DNA of 64,000 bases from Rahnella victoriana (GCF_004330295.1 NZ_SJOJ01000005.1:62001-126000), one strand, 5' to 3'; counted from the first letter of the stretch, positions 8,174 through 18,086 are shown. A program made the numbers and translations. The notes: a model not told the origin generated them from the sequence alone.

Positions 8174-11100
8174 ATGTTTAAAAAATTAGTTTCCTTTGCC
8201 GCATGGGCGTTATTCCTGTGTCTGCTGCTTATTGTCTGTGTCGTCATGTCCGTGGTTCTGGAACGGTCATTGCTGCATGCGTTCGCATTGTGGCTGATCG
8301 TTATTATTGCCGTTTTACTGGTCCGCTTTGTCTGGGGTTCTGTTTCAGGTATTGCACAGGCGAAATATATTTCCGGCCTGAAAGCGAAATTTAAACTTAC
8401 CCGGCTGGAATATGTGTTATTCGAGCACTGGAAAACCGGTGCCGCGGTCATTAAACGCATCAGACGGCGCAAGCAGCCGATCCCCTGGTTTGTCCTGACC
8501 GGCGGGCGGAGCGGTAAAACGACGCTGATGGCTGGTGCGGGATTGCCGTTATTTTCCAATGAGCCGGAAAGTTCGCTGGTGGTGCCGACCCGTACCTTAC
8601 GCTGGTGGTTCTTCCGCTCTGCGGGTTTTCTCGATCTCTCCAGCCAGTTTCTGAATAAAACCCCGGCCTTTGAGCGCGGCTGGTTGCGGCTGGTGAACTG
8701 GTGCGGACGTCTGCCCGCGCCCGCAGGCATTGTGGTGTGCGTGTCCGTCAGCGAACTGCTGGAAAAAGATGACGCGGATCTGCATCTGCATGCGCGGCAT
8801 ATCCGCACGCAGATTGAGCCGCTGGTCAGCAAAGTCAAACGCCGTCTGCCGGTATACCTGTTTATTACCTGCTGTGACCGCATGCCCGGCTTTAGCCACT
8901 GGACCCGTCAGCTTTCGGCCGCCCAACGCCAGCAGCCGCTGGGGTATTACTGGCGCAGTTCACCGATCGTCGATGGCAAGGATCCGGCACTGCTGGATCC
9001 GCTGTTCAGGTGTGTGAAAGACGGGCTGGATAAAGTACGCGTCAGCATGCTTTCCGGTGGCGAACCGGATGCCAATACGCTGGCGCTGATGGATTTCCCG
9101 GAACAACTGCCGCAACTGCAACCGGCGCTGCAACGCTATCTGGCGGCATTGTGTGAGCCGGACGCTTACTTTCAGCCTGCGGCACTGGGCGGGATCTGGT
9201 TTACCGCCACCGAGCCGGTCAGCAAAAACAGCGCGTCGCGTCAGGCTTTCTTTATCCATGAACTGATGACGCGGTTATTGCCGACGTTAAGTCGTCAGCG
9301 TGAAGTCGAACCTGTCGGGTTTGGCCGCCGTTATCTGCATAAATGGGGCGCGATGACCTTCAGTGCGCTGGCGATCACCTATCTGCTGATCGCCGGTTAT
9401 TTCACCGGCCGTCTTACCGCAGGGACACCGGCGCTGATGGAGACCACGGCGCAGGTTCAGCAGATTGAGAATATCGAAGGCTGGCGCCGTCATCCGCTGC
9501 ACTATTTACCCTTTGTGCCGGTGCTTCATCACCGTCATGAGCAGCTTGAAGCCAGCATTATTGCGATGACACCGCGTGACAATGTGAACCTGCGCGAGAC
9601 AGCGGATCACTACCAGCAACAGTTCACCGAGGCGGTGCCTGAGCAAAAACGCGCGCTGATCCTGGATCTGGCACGCACCCTGATCGCCAAACAGGCCATG
9701 TGGGGAAAACAGCCGGTCAGTGAACTGCTCACCCAGCCCCCGGTTCCGGCGGCGCTGAGCATGACGGGCGCCACGGTGCCTTTATCCCGTCAGCAGGATG
9801 TGGTGTTGCAGCGCGCCCTGATACAGCAGCCGGGGGGCAGAAAGCAGTTAGTGGTGCTGCGTGAATTACTGGGGCGTCTGGTCAACAGTGATCCGCAGAT
9901 GGTATGGCTGTTGGCACCGTCAGAGGAGCTGACGCCGGTGAACCTGACCGATTTCCTGCCTTTGTCTGAGGACAAAACGCAGGTCAGCGGCCTGTGGACG
10001 AAGCAGGGCACCGCGCAAATTCAGGGCTGGCTGGATGAGATCCGCCGCGCTGGCGATGAACAGGTTCCGATGCCTGAACTGGCAGCCTTTGAACAACGCT
10101 GGCCTGCACTGCGCCAGACCCAATGGATGACCATGATGCTGGCGATGAACCAGCAACCGGCACCGGTGCTGAGCGGTGAACAGTGGCAAACCGCGCTGAT
10201 TGCGCTCGATCAGGGCCACAGCCCGTCGATGAAATTTGCCCGTTACGTCAGTGAGCAACTGGACGACATCCGTGCTCAGGATGCCGTGCTCTGGCTGCGT
10301 GAATTGCGCCGGTTAAATCAGTTACAGGCTATGCCGGTACCGGGGGCGCTGGTGCCGCGCATCAGTAAGATTCAGCAATCCATCCAGAAGAAAATGTCAG
10401 CACTGCTGAAAATTTACAGCAAAACGCTGACACCGGTGCTTTCGGATCTGAATGTGAAGAACTGGAATGCGTGGAAAGCCAGCGTGCATGCGGCGGTTTC
10501 CGACGTGTTCGCCACGCCGAAAAGCAGCGACCGGCTGACGCGCGGCTTGTTCCAGACCGGTGCCGCGGGCGACAGCAATCCGCTGCAACTGCTGGACAGC
10601 CGTTTTAACGTGCTGCGTAAAAGCCTGTCTGCCGAGCGCGATGATTTTGCCACCAACGCGGTATGGACGCTGTATCAGAGCGATGCGCACTGGCTGGTGG
10701 CGCAGGCCATGCAACGTTCTGCCTGCTGGCTGGAGCAGCAATGGCAGAGCCGGGTGCTGTGGCCGATGGAAAATAACGCCAGCCGTCTGGAATACGACGA
10801 TCAGCAAGATCAGGCGTGGCAATACCTGTCTGACTTTATCCGCGGACCGGCGAAAAGTGTGCTGGTTGTCGGTGACGGTGGACCCCGGGCCGGTGAATTC
10901 AACGGACATACGCCCGGCCTGACGCCGGAATTCCTGCGGATGGTGAACCACGTGCTGCGTCCGGATGACGTGCTGGCGATGCCGGAACGTGAAAATACCC
11001 GCGATGACGATGCGCTGGCCGCCCTGAAAGAGGAACAGGCCGATCTCGAAGCCCAGATGGCGGCACTGGAAGCCAAACCGCTGGAACTGACGCTTAAAAG

Positions 11101-11611
11101 CCTGCCAGCCACCATTCCGGGCGGCGCGCGGCTGATGCCGACAGGCACCGGGCTGACGCTGTTCTGCGATGAGCAACAGTGGAAACTCAACAGCATGAAC
11201 TTCAGCGAACAGGCGGCATTCCGCTGGCGTCCGGGGCATTGCAGCCGCGCCACGCTGGTGATCAAATTCCCGGGCTTTGACCTGACTTACGACTACTTTG
11301 GCGACGCGGCCTGGCCGGATTTCCTGCACGACATCGCCGACGGACAGCACCGCTTCAAAGCGGAAGATTTCCCGGATGAGGCTGCACAACTGGCGGCGCT
11401 GGGCATCAGCGAAGTCATGGTGCGTTATCAGGTCGGTTCGCAGAATGCGATACAGGATAACTGGCATCAATGGCAGGAACTCCGTCAGGCACTGAATGAC
11501 AACGCCGTGGCGCAGCAGGAAACGGGCACTAAAAAAGCGGAAAAACAACGGCCAACGGCACTCAGGAGCGCGTTCTCACAATTGCCTGTCCGTATCACCG
11601 AATGTCACTGA
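8174..11611 (+). CDS. tssM: T6SS inner-membrane protein TssM (IcmF family)
   Basis: 1145 residues. Two transmembrane helices occupy roughly residues 5-52, followed by a cytoplasmic NTPase-like domain with an intact Walker A motif GGRSGKTT at about 110-117. A third membrane helix lies near residues 395-415 (TFSALAITYLLIAGYFTG). The remainder is the long periplasmic IcmF-related and TssM C-terminal beta-rich part, which contacts TssJ. TssM forms the core of the trans-envelope complex. An intact Walker A is not universal in the family, so ATP binding is plausible here. There is a 45-base gap before tssH. Confidence 0.96.
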   Translation: MFKKLVSFAAWALFLCLLLIVCVVMSVVLERSLLHAFALWLIVIIAVLLVRFVWGSVSGIAQAKYISGLKAKFKLTRLEYVLFEHWKTGAAVIKRIRRRKQPIPWFVLTGGRSGKTTLMAGAGLPLFSNEPESSLVVPTRTLRWWFFRSAGFLDLSSQFLNKTPAFERGWLRLVNWCGRLPAPAGIVVCVSVSELLEKDDADLHLHARHIRTQIEPLVSKVKRRLPVYLFITCCDRMPGFSHWTRQLSAAQRQQPLGYYWRSSPIVDGKDPALLDPLFRCVKDGLDKVRVSMLSGGEPDANTLALMDFPEQLPQLQPALQRYLAALCEPDAYFQPAALGGIWFTATEPVSKNSASRQAFFIHELMTRLLPTLSRQREVEPVGFGRRYLHKWGAMTFSALAITYLLIAGYFTGRLTAGTPALMETTAQVQQIENIEGWRRHPLHYLPFVPVLHHRHEQLEASIIAMTPRDNVNLRETADHYQQQFTEAVPEQKRALILDLARTLIAKQAMWGKQPVSELLTQPPVPAALSMTGATVPLSRQQDVVLQRALIQQPGGRKQLVVLRELLGRLVNSDPQMVWLLAPSEELTPVNLTDFLPLSEDKTQVSGLWTKQGTAQIQGWLDEIRRAGDEQVPMPELAAFEQRWPALRQTQWMTMMLAMNQQPAPVLSGEQWQTALIALDQGHSPSMKFARYVSEQLDDIRAQDAVLWLRELRRLNQLQAMPVPGALVPRISKIQQSIQKKMSALLKIYSKTLTPVLSDLNVKNWNAWKASVHAAVSDVFATPKSSDRLTRGLFQTGAAGDSNPLQLLDSRFNVLRKSLSAERDDFATNAVWTLYQSDAHWLVAQAMQRSACWLEQQWQSRVLWPMENNASRLEYDDQQDQAWQYLSDFIRGPAKSVLVVGDGGPRAGEFNGHTPGLTPEFLRMVNHVLRPDDVLAMPERENTRDDDALAALKEEQADLEAQMAALEAKPLELTLKSLPATIPGGARLMPTGTGLTLFCDEQQWKLNSMNFSEQAAFRWRPGHCSRATLVIKFPGFDLTYDYFGDAAWPDFLHDIADGQHRFKAEDFPDEAAQLAALGISEVMVRYQVGSQNAIQDNWHQWQELRQALNDNAVAQQETGTKKAEKQRPTALRSAFSQLPVRITECH

Positions 11612-11656
11612 GCGTCCGGACAGGACGCCGTTAGAAAAAATTACACAGGATGATGT

Positions 11657-14227
11657 ATGGGTAACTACCTGAAGAAAATTGTAGAGAAAATGAATGTTGA
11701 GGCGCGTGAGTGCCTTGATGCCGCGATCAGTCTGGCCGTCAGCCGCACGCATCACGAAGTGGACATTGAGCATTTGCTGCTCGCCCTGGTGACCCGTCAG
11801 CCCGCGCTGATTGAGCAACTTTGTCTGAACGCCGGATTACGTGGCGATGCCCTGGTCGATGCGCTGAAAGTCAGCCTTAATCACCTGCGTAGCGGCAATA
11901 CGCGCAGCCCGGTGTTGTCCGAATTGCTGGTCGAACATCTGGAGAAATCCTGGTTACACGCCAGTGCCTGCTGGCAACACATCCAGCTGCCGGTACAGGC
12001 ATTTCTGGGCAGTCTGATTGCCGCTGAAAAAGACAATCAGATGCATCTGTCACCGGCGTTACAGCAGGCGCTGATGTGCCAGACCGATCGCGCCGACCGC
12101 CTGTTGCGCGAAGCCTGCGCACCGGCTCAGGTCATGACTAATCCGGCAGCGGCCAGTCACAACGCGGATTCCGCGGTGATGAAATTTACCCGCAACCTGA
12201 CCGGACAGGCCCGCGACGGGGCGCTGGATCCCGCGCTGGGGCGTGAGCAGGAAATCCGTCAGCTGATTGACGTGTTGCTGCGCCGTCGCCAGAACAATCC
12301 GGTCCTGACCGGCGAACCGGGCGTGGGGAAAACCGCGCTGGTGGAAGGGCTGGCGCAGCGTATCGTCGACGGAACCGTGCCGGAAGCCCTGCAGAAAATG
12401 GAAATTCTGTCGCTGGATATGGGGCTGCTGCAGGCCGGTGCCAGCGTAAAAGGTGAATTCGAAAACCGTCTGCAAACCCTGTTGCGCGAAGTGAAGGACT
12501 ATCCGTCGCCGGTCATTCTGTTTATCGATGAGGCGCATACGCTGATCGGGGCAGGCGGTCAGGCGGGGCAGAACGATGCCGCGAACCTGCTGAAACCGGC
12601 GCTGGCGCGCGGCGAGATGCGCGTGGTAGCCGCCACTACCTGGGCGGAATACAAAAAATACTTTGAGAAGGACGCCGCACTGGCCCGCCGTTTTCAGGTG
12701 ATCAAGGTGGCAGAGCCGGACGAAGAAACCGCTACGGCGATGCTGCGCTCGCTGAAACCGGCGCTGAGTCAGCATCATGGCGTGCAGATCCTCGAAAGTG
12801 CGCTGGTCGCCGCCGTGCGCCTCTCCAGCCGTTATATTTCCGGCCGTCAGTTACCGGACAAATCCATCAGCCTGCTGGATACCGCCTGCGCCCGCGTGGC
12901 GATTTCGCAATGCCACGAACCGAAGGAGATCGAAGATCTCAACGCGCTGCTCAGCAACATTCATACCGAGCGGGAAAGTCTGCTGAAAGAGGGCGACAAC
13001 GCCACAAGGCTGAAATGGCTGGATCAGCGCGAAAGCGAACTCACGCAGAGTTTAGAAACACTGCTGCCGGTCTGGCATCAGCAGCAGGACATTGTGGCGC
13101 AGATTAACGGCACTGACGATGTGGCGCAAATTGCCGTCTTACGCTCGCAACTGGCTGAGATGCATAAAGATCAGGCGCTGGTGTATGACTGCGTGGACGC
13201 GATCTGTGTCGCCGATGTGATTGCCGGCTGGACCGGTATTCCGCTGGGCCGGATGATGGAAAAAGAGCAGCAACAGCTCGGTGATCTGGTCGCGCGTCTG
13301 GAAAGCCGGGTGATCGGCCAGTCCCACGCGTTAGCGGCCATTGCACAGCAAATCCGCATCGTGCGCGCCAATCTGGCGGATCCGGTTAAACCCACCGGGG
13401 TTTATATGCTGGCCGGTCCGTCCGGTGTCGGGAAAACAGAAACGGCGCTGGCCTTATCCGAACTGCTTTTTGGTGGCGAGCAAAGTTTAATCACCATCAA
13501 TATGTCCGAATATCAGGAAGCCCATTCCGTGTCCGGCCTGAAAGGTTCACCGCCGGGATATGTCGGCTATGGACAAGGCGGTGTGCTGACCGAGGCCGTG
13601 CGCCGTCGCCCGTACAGCGTGGTATTGCTGGATGAAGTCGAGAAAGCCCACCCGGACGTGATGGAGATGTTCTATCAGGTCTTTGATAAAGGCGTGATGG
13701 AAGATGCCGAAGGCCAGCTGATCAATTTCCGCAACACCCTGATTATCCTGACCAGCAATCTGGCCAGTGATCTGGTGATGACCGCCTGCGCTGCCGGAAA
13801 CCCCGATCAGACCGCGCTGACCGCACTGCTGCGTCCTGAATTCGACCAGTTCTTCCGTCCGGCCCTGATGGGGCGTCTGCAACTGATCCCTTACCTGCCG
13901 GTGGTGGGCGATACCCTGGCGAAAATCATCCGTCTCAAAATCGACAAAGTGTGTAAACGCTTTGCCGGTGCCGGTGAGGGCAATTCTTCGCTGACGTACA
14001 GTGAAAAAGTGGTGGAGTTCATTGCCAGCCGCTGTCAGGTCGAGCAAAGCGGGGCGCGTGAAATTGACGCGGTCCTTAACCGGGAACTGCTGCCGTTGCT
14101 GACCGACCGCCTGCTGGCGGTGGAAAACAAAGCGGATATCCATTTGCAGGTGGGCGTCAGTAAAGATCAGCTCACGCTGACGAAGCAGCCTGCTGCGAAA
14201 CGTGCTGCGGCGAAACAACCCGTCTGA
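11657..14227 (+). CDS. tssH: T6SS sheath-recycling ATPase TssH (ClpV)
   Basis: 856 residues, an AAA+ protein of the ClpB/ClpV class. The N-terminal domain ([32 protein letters not shown]) matches the Clp-N repeats that bind the sheath protein TssC. Two nucleotide-binding domains follow, with Walker A motifs GEPGVGKTA near residue 218 and GPSGVGKTE near residue 587 and Walker B motifs LFIDEAHTL and [11 protein letters not shown] short coiled-coil region lies between them, as in ClpV. It disassembles contracted sheath in the cytoplasm. An Ala/Lys-rich tail ([11 protein letters not shown]) ends the protein. Confidence 0.96.
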   Translation: MGNYLKKIVEKMNVEARECLDAAISLAVSRTHHEVDIEHLLLALVTRQPALIEQLCLNAGLRGDALVDALKVSLNHLRSGNTRSPVLSELLVEHLEKSWLHASACWQHIQLPVQAFLGSLIAAEKDNQMHLSPALQQALMCQTDRADRLLREACAPAQVMTNPAAASHNADSAVMKFTRNLTGQARDGALDPALGREQEIRQLIDVLLRRRQNNPVLTGEPGVGKTALVEGLAQRIVDGTVPEALQKMEILSLDMGLLQAGASVKGEFENRLQTLLREVKDYPSPVILFIDEAHTLIGAGGQAGQNDAANLLKPALARGEMRVVAATTWAEYKKYFEKDAALARRFQVIKVAEPDEETATAMLRSLKPALSQHHGVQILESALVAAVRLSSRYISGRQLPDKSISLLDTACARVAISQCHEPKEIEDLNALLSNIHTERESLLKEGDNATRLKWLDQRESELTQSLETLLPVWHQQQDIVAQINGTDDVAQIAVLRSQLAEMHKDQALVYDCVDAICVADVIAGWTGIPLGRMMEKEQQQLGDLVARLESRVIGQSHALAAIAQQIRIVRANLADPVKPTGVYMLAGPSGVGKTETALALSELLFGGEQSLITINMSEYQEAHSVSGLKGSPPGYVGYGQGGVLTEAVRRRPYSVVLLDEVEKAHPDVMEMFYQVFDKGVMEDAEGQLINFRNTLIILTSNLASDLVMTACAAGNPDQTALTALLRPEFDQFFRPALMGRLQLIPYLPVVGDTLAKIIRLKIDKVCKRFAGAGEGNSSLTYSEKVVEFIASRCQVEQSGAREIDAVLNRELLPLLTDRLLAVENKADIHLQVGVSKDQLTLTKQPAAKRAAAKQPV

Positions 14228-14241
14228 ACGACAGGAAAAGG

Positions 14242-15582
14242 ATGACCATGAAAAACCGGGTGAATTTGCGGGCGCTGAAAATCAACGGGCATGATCCACG
14301 GCTCAGTAAAGCGTTCCTGTTGCTGAGCAGTGAACTCAGCCCGCTGAACGGGACCCTTCCCGCGAGGCTGGACTGGCATGCGCTGGAAGAACGGTGTTTT
14401 CAGCTGTTCCATGAATACGGCTATGACCTGCAAAGCGGCATGTGGTTTTGTCTGATCAATTTGCGGCTGAAGAGCTGGAAGGGGCTGGCGCTGGCGCTCG
14501 ATCTGCTGTCGACAGCCTTCACCCACAACAGCCAACGCTGCTGGCCGCCGGTGGCTGCCGTTTCGCAGCGTCAGCAACTCATCGACTGGTTCAGTGCCAA
14601 TGTGGCGACCCATATCTATACGCTGGAATACGGGCCGGAAAACAGCACGGAAATGCGTCAGGTAGAAAGAAGCATCGGCGTGTTGTGCAGTCAGTCTAAA
14701 AACCTGCAATCGCGCAGCCACGACTCCCTGAACAATCTGCATTATTTCCTGCAGGTTCGCTGCCGTTCTGTGCCGTATCCGGCACAGGTCAGCGTGACGA
14801 AAACCGCACCGGTCGCGGCAGAAAACACGCCGCCGGCAGTGAGTGAGAAGAAGGCGCCCGCGCCGGTGGCTGAAATCGTACAGGATGCCGAACCGGCAGA
14901 AATCCGGCTGGCGGTGGAAACCCGTCTGCGTCCGTTATGGTGGGCGCTGGGGGGAATGGCGGCGGGGATCGCGCTCTGCGCGGTAGTTGCCGCGTTATGG
15001 TGTTACTCGCAGACGCTGAGTTTCAGTGAAACGCTGAGCGCCCCGTTACTGGCACTGCAACACAGCGAACATCAGTTGAATGACGCCTGGAATCATGCAC
15101 CGGATGCCGATTTGCAGGCGCAAAAAGAGGCGGTCCTGGCGCGTGCTGCGCCGGTTCTCGAATGGCTGAGTGCGCAACCGCCACAAGCGTTGCTGCGTCA
15201 GGGGGAGCAATTGTCTGACCATCTGGAAAAGGCCTATCCGGGAAATCAATACAGTGCCCGATGGCAGCGCACATTAGACGAAAAGGCGGGTGATATTCCG
15301 GCACTGGATGGCTATGTGCTGGCGAATAAACATCTGGATGAGCTGGAAGCCCGCCTGCTATACGCCGAGCAAAAACAGAGCGAATATATGACCGTGTCGG
15401 AGTTGAAAACGGCGGTATACCAGATACGTCAGGATCTGCAACGTAATGGGACCAGCGCAGAAACATTGTTATGGACGATCCGGGAGAATAAGAAAAATCA
15501 CAGGGAAGGGAATCCGGCACTTTTAAAACAATTTACGCAACGAATCGACGCACTGAATGCGAACGGTTTGGTGAATGAGTAA
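14242..15582 (+). CDS. T6SS ImpA_N/VasL-like protein with one membrane helix
   Basis: 446 residues. The N-terminal part (KINGHDPRLSKAFLLLSSELSPLNG, then WFCLINLRLKSWKGLALALDLL) resembles ImpA N-terminal domains. A Pro/Ala-rich linker follows near residues 185-220, then one transmembrane helix near 234-256 (WWALGGMAAGIALCAVVAALW) and a helical C-terminal domain like that of VasL. It is related to TssA but membrane-anchored, and such proteins (VasL/TagA type) are thought to act at the distal end of the extending sheath. ATGs at 14242 and 14248 are both possible starts behind an AGGAAAAGG ribosome site. It is the last recognisable structural gene of the operon here. Confidence 0.85.
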   Translation: MTMKNRVNLRALKINGHDPRLSKAFLLLSSELSPLNGTLPARLDWHALEERCFQLFHEYGYDLQSGMWFCLINLRLKSWKGLALALDLLSTAFTHNSQRCWPPVAAVSQRQQLIDWFSANVATHIYTLEYGPENSTEMRQVERSIGVLCSQSKNLQSRSHDSLNNLHYFLQVRCRSVPYPAQVSVTKTAPVAAENTPPAVSEKKAPAPVAEIVQDAEPAEIRLAVETRLRPLWWALGGMAAGIALCAVVAALWCYSQTLSFSETLSAPLLALQHSEHQLNDAWNHAPDADLQAQKEAVLARAAPVLEWLSAQPPQALLRQGEQLSDHLEKAYPGNQYSARWQRTLDEKAGDIPALDGYVLANKHLDELEARLLYAEQKQSEYMTVSELKTAVYQIRQDLQRNGTSAETLLWTIRENKKNHREGNPALLKQFTQRIDALNANGLVNE

Positions 15583-15591
15583 TCGAGTTCA

Positions 15592-15620
15592 GGCAATTTT
15601 TAATTGCCATAATTTCATTT
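15592..15620 (+). terminator. Weak terminator-like hairpin after the T6SS operon
   Basis: A 7-bp stem GGCAATT/AATTGCC with a 3-base loop (15592-15608) follows the vasL-like stop, then ATAATTTCATTTTT. The T tract is not immediate, so termination may be partial, allowing some read-through into the AT-rich cargo genes. Confidence 0.45.
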
Positions 15621-15671
15621 TTACAATTTAGATGATTATATTTCACGATAAAATTTTATTAAGGGTTAACG

Positions 15672-16322
15672 ATGAAAAATAAAGCATTCTCACAAAGTAA
15701 ATATATTGACGATAATCGAAATATTTTCTCTGGTAGTCTGGATGGGCTATGTTTTGGTCTATCTCTCACATGGCTTGATTCAAAGATCAAGAAAAGAGGA
15801 TTTAATAAGTATAGTGAAAGGACAAAAATTAAATCCCGGGTGTTAACCAGGCAAGAATCAATGGACCGGAGAATCATTCGCACGCCGTGGAATGGTGACG
15901 ACAAGGAATATATGATGAAGCAACTGAGAGTCACCGAAGGGGTTTTTCGTAGCTGGGGCGGGATCCGGGGATGTGAATTCATTTATTCTCAGGCAGCTTA
16001 TAATAATGGTTCCAGTTATGTTTTAGCCAATGAACTGGCAAATCAAATAATTAAGCCCTGTTTTAGTGCTGAGGTGTATGGTGTTATCAGTATCTTTTCA
16101 ACCGGGTCTGCGCATAGCATGGCCTGGTCCCAGAAAAATGAGTGGTATGATTTTTTTGACGCCAATACCGGTTCATTCCTGAAGATACATGAAGATCATT
16201 TCTCCTCATTCTTTACTGACCATATACGAAAGTATTACAGCAATTTTGACGCAGCATGGGATATTGTGAAACTTGGCCCTCCAAAAAAGCGTGGCGGATT
16301 ATTTTCCTGTTTTGGACGGTAA
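15672..16322 (+). CDS. Putative YopT-like (peptidase C58) cysteine protease, likely T6SS cargo
   Basis: 216 residues, no signal peptide. A C58-type catalytic triad can be placed: Cys27 in DGLCFGLSLTWL, His148 in STGSAHSMAW and Asp163 in WYDFFDANTGSF. The spacing (Cys to His 121, His to Asp 15) is close to that of YopT/AvrPphB proteases, which cleave host proteins such as Rho GTPases. The gene directly follows the T6SS operon, is much richer in A/T than the structural genes, and lacks an obvious immunity partner, which would suit a eukaryotic target. Ribosome site AAGGG before the ATG. The fold assignment comes from motif and spacing only; delivery by the T6SS is inference. Confidence 0.72.
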   Translation: MKNKAFSQSKYIDDNRNIFSGSLDGLCFGLSLTWLDSKIKKRGFNKYSERTKIKSRVLTRQESMDRRIIRTPWNGDDKEYMMKQLRVTEGVFRSWGGIRGCEFIYSQAAYNNGSSYVLANELANQIIKPCFSAEVYGVISIFSTGSAHSMAWSQKNEWYDFFDANTGSFLKIHEDHFSSFFTDHIRKYYSNFDAAWDIVKLGPPKKRGGLFSCFGR

Positions 16323-16401
16323 TTCTTTAAAAAGCCGTGCGGCGGAACTGGTTAAAATAATTAATTAGGCATATTTGCAAGTGCTTTCACTATGGATAGA
16401 A

Positions 16402-17160
16402 ATGATGCATCCGGCAGAAGAAAGATTAAGAATACTCTTACCCTTTGTCATAGCGAATGCTAAGCAACAGTTGCATATTGCCCTGAAGGCCCTGGGGCGG
16501 AGTAAGTTATCAGAGGAAACCAAAAAGATCCTCAATGAATTGTTGAATGAAAATAATTCTGCGACGGTGAAAAAACTCATTCATTCTCTGAATGAAATTA
16601 AAAGGAAGATGGAAAATTTAACACCAGAGCATTTTGATGTTGCAGAAGAGTTGTATGAGGCAGGAGGGGGCACTGTCGGATACGTGAAAGCGACGGATGC
16701 CAGAGACTTCAATAATGGTGTCCGGAAGAAATATATTGCATTGTCTTATCTGCGCACCGGACGCATGCATATTGATGATATTGCTGCAACGGTGATTCAC
16801 GAGTTAAGCCATCTGGTTTTAAATACAGAGGACAACGCCTATTCTATCAGTATGGAAAAGCAGGCATCGGGTTTGTTCACACCGTGGTCGGTAAAAGACT
16901 TACATCGTTATGCCAGAGAAAAGCACAGCCTTCCTTTGAATAATGCTGAAACCTTATCAAGAATTGTATTGTTGATTTATTTTTCAGAAAGTAAATTACC
17001 CCAGTATAAAAAAGCCTATGCCTTATATTGGGAGTCAGGAGATAACAAAATACTGGCATTTCATCGTATGGATGCAGATAGAAATCCAAGGGTGAGTAGC
17101 CCGGAATTAACAAGGAAATCAAACAAGTTACGTGTCATTGGTGGGCATATGGTTATTTGA
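16402..17160 (+). CDS. Putative aspzincin-like (M35-type) metalloprotease, likely T6SS cargo
   Basis: About 252 residues, no signal peptide. The zinc motif HELSH lies in TVIHELSHLVLNTEDNAYS; the Thr-x-Asp-x-x-Tyr that follows is the signature of aspzincins (M35), where the Asp is the third zinc ligand. The gap between the second His and Asp is seven residues, two shorter than in the classical fungal enzymes, so the fit is good but not exact. The N-terminal 90 or so residues are helical and could be a delivery region. The start is uncertain: ATG 16402 follows a GGATAGAA sequence; an in-frame TTG at 16375 would add nine residues. AT-rich like its neighbours. Substrate and secretion are unknown. 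Confidence 0.65.
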   Translation: MMHPAEERLRILLPFVIANAKQQLHIALKALGRSKLSEETKKILNELLNENNSATVKKLIHSLNEIKRKMENLTPEHFDVAEELYEAGGGTVGYVKATDARDFNNGVRKKYIALSYLRTGRMHIDDIAATVIHELSHLVLNTEDNAYSISMEKQASGLFTPWSVKDLHRYAREKHSLPLNNAETLSRIVLLIYFSESKLPQYKKAYALYWESGDNKILAFHRMDADRNPRVSSPELTRKSNKLRVIGGHMVI

Positions 17161-17184
17161 TTTTGATATTACCACAAAGGATTT

Positions 17185-17256
17185 ATGCAAGTGAAAAATC
17201 AGGTGGTAAAAAGAGTGAAATTGTTAAAAGTATATTTATTAATAGTCATCATATAA
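17185..17256 (+). CDS. Small membrane-like ORF (23 codons) in the cargo island
   Basis: ATG with a good ribosome site (AAAGGA, four bases upstream) opens a 23-codon frame. The peptide has a basic front half (residues around KNQVVKRVKLLK) and a hydrophobic end (VYLLIVII), like the start of a membrane protein. It ends 12 bases before the next gene's ATG. It could be a leader, a tiny membrane peptide or the stump of a degraded immunity gene. Nothing proves translation. Confidence 0.3.
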   Translation: MQVKNQVVKRVKLLKVYLLIVII

Positions 17257-17268
17257 TGGAGTTACATT

Positions 17269-17988
17269 ATGTTTGGAAATAAACAACTAAAGTCACCTGA
17301 TGCTGACAAAGTCAAAACGTTAAAAAAATGGGACGCACGCAATAAGAAAAGACAACTTCTTATTCATACCATTTCGATAAACTATGGGTCCTCGCCTTTA
17401 CTGACAAGACCTGCCCGAGAGGTTTTTAAAACCTGGGATGTCATTTCAAGTTCATTCATTGACCTGGATGCTGTGCTGAGAGGCTTCCGTCTGGGGCGCG
17501 GGCTTACGGTCAGATCGCAATCAGGCTTGTTTTTTGAAGCAGGATTTGTTCTCGATGTACCGGTGCAAAATATATTGGGGACGTTCAGTAATGATATCTG
17601 GTTCCCTAATCATGCTGGTGTCAATACCGGTACCGGCAAAGTCTATGATCGGTTTTCTCTTGCTGACAAAATTTTCGAGGGTAAAGGCAAAAATAAAGAG
17701 ATCATGGCGCCTGGTGGTTACAATCAAATTCAACCACCCGGGAAGATACTTAAGAAAACTAATTACCAATGGCATAATGAGATATTGCTTGTTGGCCGAC
17801 CGAATATTAACACTTATCAGGGACTACCGCCGACGAGTGACATAAAAATAGCAGGGATTTTTGTAGCACCTAAGACCATACGCGCGACCCGGGAAATGAC
17901 AATCGAGGCTAACGAAAGGTTGTATAAGTTAGTTGACCGGATGAAAAAATGTAATCCAGGTATTCCGGTTACAGATATTTCCCGTTAA
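17269..17988 (+). CDS. Unknown protein in T6SS cargo island, weakly ADP-ribosyltransferase-like
   Basis: 239 residues, no signal peptide or membrane helix, with a clear ribosome site (GGAG, seven bases before ATG). I do not recognise the family with confidence. Three pieces occur in the order and approximate spacing of ADP-ribosyltransferase toxins: LRGFRLG (Arg71), GTFSND (about 104-109, where the STS strand would be) and HNEILLVGRP (Glu171, where the ExE motif would be), but the first acidic residue of ExE and the exact STS are absent. Base composition matches the two preceding cargo genes. It could be an effector or an immunity protein. Confidence 0.55.
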   Translation: MFGNKQLKSPDADKVKTLKKWDARNKKRQLLIHTISINYGSSPLLTRPAREVFKTWDVISSSFIDLDAVLRGFRLGRGLTVRSQSGLFFEAGFVLDVPVQNILGTFSNDIWFPNHAGVNTGTGKVYDRFSLADKIFEGKGKNKEIMAPGGYNQIQPPGKILKKTNYQWHNEILLVGRPNINTYQGLPPTSDIKIAGIFVAPKTIRATREMTIEANERLYKLVDRMKKCNPGIPVTDISR

Positions 17989-18086
17989 TGCAAAACTTCG
18001 CGGCGATGATTCTCACACCGCTGTGGATAAACGCGGGATTGAGTCAGAAAAGCGTCATCAATGAACTGATGGCATGTGAGTGCAAC

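Noticed and set aside
10397..11548. 383-residue minus-strand ORF inside tssM
   Set aside because: Shadow of tssM, rich in His, Arg and Gln as expected for antisense reading; no start signals.
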